A stretch of DNA of 8,360 nucleotides, taken from assembly GCF_022780145.1 (NCBI RefSeq), contig NZ_JALEXO010000153.1, forward strand, positions 1 through 8,360, in the 5' to 3' direction. Shown here piece by piece: positions 6,553 through 8,360 of this stretch. Source of the DNA: Intestinibacter sp. (GTDB taxonomy: Bacteria; Bacillota; Clostridia; Peptostreptococcales; Peptostreptococcaceae). The position numbers and the translations under genes are program-made. The notes beneath the pieces were generated by a model that did no database searches, was not told the DNA's origin, and saw only the letters and a program-made list of their open reading frames with translations. Position 1 is the stretch's first letter, and each line of letters opens with the position of its first letter.

Positions 6553-6978
6553 TTAGTCTTCTACTACGATACCCATACTTCTAGCAGTACCAGCTATCAT
6601 GCTCATTGCAGCTTCTACTGATGCAGCGTTTAAGTCAGGCATTTTTAATTCAGCTATTTCTTTTATTTGAGCTGAAGTTAATGTTGCAACTTTCTTTTTG
6701 TTTGGTTCACCTGAAGCTGTATCTAATCCAGCAGCTTTTTTAAGTAATACTGCAGCAGGTGGAGTTTTTGTTATGAATGAGAATGATCTATCTTGATATA
6801 CAGTTATAACAACTGGTATTATCATTCCTGCTTGATCTGCAGTTTTAGCATTGAATTCTTTAGTGAATCCCATTATATTAACACCGTGTTGTCCTAATGC
6901 TGGACCAACTGGTGGAGCTGGAGTAGCCTTTCCTGCAGGTATTTGTAATTTTATTTGACCTATAACTTTTTTAGCCAT
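6553..6978 (-). CDS. rplK: 50S ribosomal protein L11 (uL11)
   Basis: L11 lies at the GTPase-associated centre of the large subunit and is needed for the ribosome-dependent stringent response. It is also the site of thiopeptide (thiostrepton) action together with 23S rRNA. The 141-residue length is normal. The N-terminal domain begins AKKVIGQIKLQIPAGKATPA and includes P23 and P26, the proline positions altered in thiostrepton-resistant bacilli, both intact here. The C-terminal rRNA-binding domain (about 72-141) includes KKAAGLDTAS and ends with MIAGTARSMGIVVED. The start at ATG 6976-6978 follows a strong GAGGAGGTG site (6987-6995) by 8 bases. It lies 31 bases after nusG and I see no promoter of its own in that gap, so it probably depends on the rpmG promoter. 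Confidence 0.98.
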   Translation of the reverse strand: MAKKVIGQIKLQIPAGKATPAPPVGPALGQHGVNIMGFTKEFNAKTADQAGMIIPVVITVYQDRSFSFITKTPPAAVLLKKAAGLDTASGEPNKKKVATLTSAQIKEIAELKMPDLNAASVEAAMSMIAGTARSMGIVVED

Positions 6979-7009
6979 GTCGAGCGCACCTCCTCAAATT
7001 CCTTCTAAA

Positions 7010-7594
7010 TTATATTCTTTCTATGCTCTTTAAATCTATTTCTAATGATACTTCATTACCACTAGACGCATTTATGCATACTTTTGCCATTTCATTTTTA
7101 ACGTCGATTTCTTTCACAATCCCACTTTGTCCTTTGAATAAACCGTCGCAAACATTGACTGTTTCGCCAACTTCTATGTCGACATGTTTTTCACCTACTT
7201 TATCTAAATCTATTCCCATAAATTTAACTTCTTCTTCAGTAAGTGGAACTGGTTTAGAACCTGGTCCTACAAATCCTGTAACACCTTTTGTGTTTCTTAC
7301 AATATACCATGATTCGTCAGTTATTATCATCTTAATAAGGACATAACTTGGGTATATTTTTCTTTGTCTTACTTTTGTTTTTTCTTTGATGACTTCTTTT
7401 ACCTTGCCATCTTCTTTTACTTTTTCTTTTACTTTTGTAGTTTCAATTACATCTTCAGTAGGGACGATAACACTTTTTATACAGTCTTCCATGCCCCTTG
7501 TTTTTACTGCTTTTTCTATGGTAGCTTTAACTTTATTTTCATGTCCTGAATAAGTATGAACTACATACCATTGTGGTTGTTGTATTTCCGACAT
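7010..7594 (-). CDS. nusG: Transcription elongation/termination factor NusG
   Basis: NusG binds the RNA polymerase clamp across the DNA channel and modulates pausing. The N-terminal NGN domain (about 8-115) starts with the hallmark QWYVVHTYSGHENKV and contains SWYIVRNTKGVTGFVG. The C-terminal KOW domain covers about 140-178 (VGETVNVCDGLFKGQSGIVKEID). At 194 residues it is somewhat longer than the common 170-180 of Firmicutes. The extra length is mainly a Lys/Glu-rich stretch (about 52-79, with KVKE-type repeats) before the YPSYVLIKM strand. That strand usually reads PGYVL; here glycine is replaced by serine at residue 83. The start ATG 7592-7594 lies 6 bases after AAAGGAGA (7601-7608). An overlapping ATG at 7598-7600 is followed at once by a stop. 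secE ends 17 bases upstream. Confidence 0.97.
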   Translation of the reverse strand: MSEIQQPQWYVVHTYSGHENKVKATIEKAVKTRGMEDCIKSVIVPTEDVIETTKVKEKVKEDGKVKEVIKEKTKVRQRKIYPSYVLIKMIITDESWYIVRNTKGVTGFVGPGSKPVPLTEEEVKFMGIDLDKVGEKHVDIEVGETVNVCDGLFKGQSGIVKEIDVKNEMAKVCINASSGNEVSLEIDLKSIERI

Positions 7595-7611
7595 TTACAT
7601 TCTCCTTTTTT

Positions 7612-7836
7612 CTATTTTAATATTAACGCTAATGCACCTGATAAAAGTGTATCTAAAGCCCATACTAAAATAGTAAACGAAATAATTGTAGCTAAAACTA
7701 TACCTGTGTTTTTTAATAACTCAGTTTTTGTTGACCAAGTTACTCTTTTTAATTCTGCTATAGTTTCCTTAATATAAGTAACTAAACTAAATCTTTGCTT
7801 TTTAGGCTTATTAGCCTTAACCTCTTGAGTTTTCAT
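7612..7836 (-). CDS. secE: Preprotein translocase subunit SecE
   Basis: SecE is the small clamp subunit of the SecYEG protein-conducting channel in the cytoplasmic membrane. The 74-residue protein has a Lys-rich cytoplasmic N terminus and an amphipathic helix containing the family motif ELKRVTWSTK (28-37; the usual WP is WS here). A single membrane segment follows at about 45-66 (GIVLATIISFTILVWAL and on). This is the short single-span form typical of Gram-positive bacteria. A GTG at 7848 would add four residues, but it lies inside AAGGATGTGA (7845-7854), a ribosome binding site with one mismatch. ATG 7834-7836, 8 bases after that site, is the better start. The gene sits between rpmG and nusG, the usual pairing of secE with nusG. 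Confidence 0.93.
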   Translation of the reverse strand: MKTQEVKANKPKKQRFSLVTYIKETIAELKRVTWSTKTELLKNTGIVLATIISFTILVWALDTLLSGALALILK

Positions 7837-7863
7837 AATATTACTCACATCCTTAAAATATAA

Positions 7864-8013
7864 CTATTTTGTTTCTTTATGAGTAGTATGTTTTTTACAG
7901 AATTTGCAATATTTTTTAAGTTCTATTCTGTCTGGGTTATTTTTTTTATTTTTTGTAGTGTTGTAGTTTCTTTGTTTGCATTCAGTACATGCTAAAGTAA
8001 CTCTTACTCTCAT
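7864..8013 (-). CDS. rpmG: 50S ribosomal protein L33 (bL33), zinc-binding form
   Basis: This small 49-residue protein of the large subunit was translated by hand. It reads MRVRVTLACTECKQRNY at the start and contains NNPDRIELKKYCKFCKKHT. Two CxxC pairs (C9/C12 and C36/C39) make it the zinc-ribbon (C+) form of L33; many Firmicutes also encode a cysteine-free paralogue used when zinc is scarce. The start ATG 8011-8013 lies 6 bases after GGAGGTG (8020-8026). It is the first gene after the operon promoter, and the gap to secE is 27 bases from the chosen secE start. No tRNA gene separates it from tuf or secE. Confidence 0.97.
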   Translation of the reverse strand: MRVRVTLACTECKQRNYNTTKNKKNNPDRIELKKYCKFCKKHTTHKETK

Positions 8014-8118
8014 TTGCTACACCTCCAACTTTTAATACAATAATATATATATTGTTATATAATATTTTGAAACAAATTATCAAAATACTATTACCTTCCT
8101 TTAACCATTACTTTGTAT
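8014..8118 (-). other. AT-rich 5' leader of the rpmG-secE-nusG-rplKA operon
   Basis: About 100 bases lie between the inferred transcription start and rpmG. They contain an 8-bp inverted repeat with a 9-base loop (8063-8070 with 8080-8087) and a second AT-only one, ACAATA with TATTGT (8037-8042 with 8050-8055). The rpmG ribosome binding site is at the end. Neither hairpin is followed by a T run on the minus strand, and I recognise no known leader family. In such AT-rich sequence they may be chance. Confidence 0.4.
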
Positions 8119-8147
8119 AAATTATCATAAATTTAAAGCAATGTCAA
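8119..8147 (-). promoter_or_regulatory. Sigma-A-type promoter for rpmG-secE-nusG-rplK-rplA
   Basis: On the minus strand a perfect -35 box TTGACA (8142-8147) is followed after 17 bases by TAATTT (8119-8124), with the extended -10 TG one base upstream. It lies 20 bases downstream of the tuf terminator, so it starts a new transcription unit. Transcription should begin near 8112. A weaker candidate, TTGATA (8078-8083) with TATATA or TATAAC near 8054-8061, lies closer to rpmG, but its region is so AT-rich that I do not call it. Confidence 0.8.
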
Positions 8148-8166
8148 TATTTTTGTTTGATTGCTT

Positions 8167-8194
8167 AAAAAAGAGGAGTCTAAAACCCCTCTTT
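8167..8194 (-). terminator. Intrinsic terminator after tuf
   Basis: A 9-bp stem (8170-8178 with 8186-8194, including one G-T wobble in the minus-strand RNA) closes a 7-base loop. A run of six T (8167-8172) follows in the minus-strand direction. It begins 26 bases after the tuf stop codon and separates tuf from the rpmG operon. Confidence 0.92.
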
Positions 8195-8220
8195 CTTATA
8201 TATCTATTGTAAACAAAATA

Positions 8221-8360
8221 TTATTCTATTATAGTTGCTACAACACCAGATGCTACTGTTCTACCACCTTCTCTTATAGCGAATCTTAATCCTTCTTCTA
8301 CACATATTTTGTTTATTAAGTCAACTTCTATTGTTATGTTGTCTCCAGGCATAACCATTT
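8221..8360 (-). CDS. tuf: Elongation factor Tu, C-terminal 45 residues (gene begins outside the window)
   Basis: EF-Tu is the GTPase that delivers aminoacyl-tRNA to the ribosome. Only the end of domain 3 is inside the window. The translated fragment starts MVMPGDNITIEV and ends GLRFAIREGGRTVASGVV followed by ATIIE and TAA (8221-8223). This is the diagnostic EF-Tu C terminus, including the highly conserved FAIREGGRTV block. The frame is open to the window edge. A terminator follows, so tuf belongs to the upstream transcription unit. Firmicute genomes of this family can carry two tuf copies; which one this is cannot be told from the fragment. Confidence 0.96.
   Translation of the reverse strand, partial: MVMPGDNITIEVDLINKICVEEGLRFAIREGGRTVASGVVATIIE

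Noticed and set aside
7023..7777. Three plus-strand frames opposite nusG and secE
   Set aside because: They mirror Lys/Glu-rich codons as Phe/Leu/Ser-rich protein and could look like membrane proteins, but they overlap conserved genes completely.
8054..8083. Second promoter TTGATA with TATATA or TATAAC upstream of rpmG
   Set aside because: The boxes are plausible but the region is almost all A and T, the spacing is 16 or 18, and a better promoter with TTGACA lies just upstream.
1..8360. Mobile element, CRISPR array, toxin-antitoxin or defence genes
   Set aside because: All of the coding space is taken by conserved housekeeping genes in their usual order; I saw no direct repeat arrays, transposase motifs or small gene pairs.

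Overview
The window is a chromosomal transcription/translation gene block from a low-GC Gram-positive anaerobe, most likely a member of the Peptostreptococcaceae (relatives of Clostridioides difficile, Paeniclostridium, Romboutsia or Terrisporobacter). The evidence is the AT-rich spacers and third codon positions, the gene order tuf-rpmG-secE-nusG-rplK-rplA-rplJ-rplL-rpoB-rpoC with no ybxB-type methyltransferase between rplL and rpoB, and RpoB numbering that matches C. difficile RpoB at every drug-target residue I checked (H502, R505, S507, S550, Q1074, V1143). I can support family level, not genus.

Every gene lies on the minus strand, so transcription runs from high to low coordinates. It starts with the 3' end of tuf (EF-Tu) and its terminator. 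A sigma-A-type promoter (about 8119-8147) then drives rpmG (L33), secE, nusG, rplK (L11) and rplA (L1). I see no terminator after rplA. A consensus TTGACA-17-TATAAT promoter (5747-5775) follows at once and starts an L10 leader RNA with an intrinsic terminator, then rplJ (L10) and rplL (L7/L12). A terminator closes rplL. A 346-base spacer then carries a 25-bp perfect inverted repeat and a separate promoter (4344-4372) ahead of rpoB. rpoC follows after 42 bases and leaves the window at base 1; it begins with TTG.

The genes supply the ribosomal stalk (L10, L7/L12, L11), the L1 stalk, L33, the translocase subunit SecE, the elongation factor NusG and the two largest RNA polymerase subunits. The visible control is mostly at RNA level: an L10 leader attenuator, a sequence in the rplK-rplA spacer that resembles the L1-binding site of 23S rRNA, a terminator plus long hairpin between rplL and rpoB, and a small hairpin over the rpoC ribosome binding site and start.

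I found no mobile element, CRISPR array, tRNA or foreign gene, and no new multi-gene system. This is a conserved core region; the points worth a second look are the RNA elements in the spacers, the acidic RpoB tail and the lysine-rich NusG insertion.
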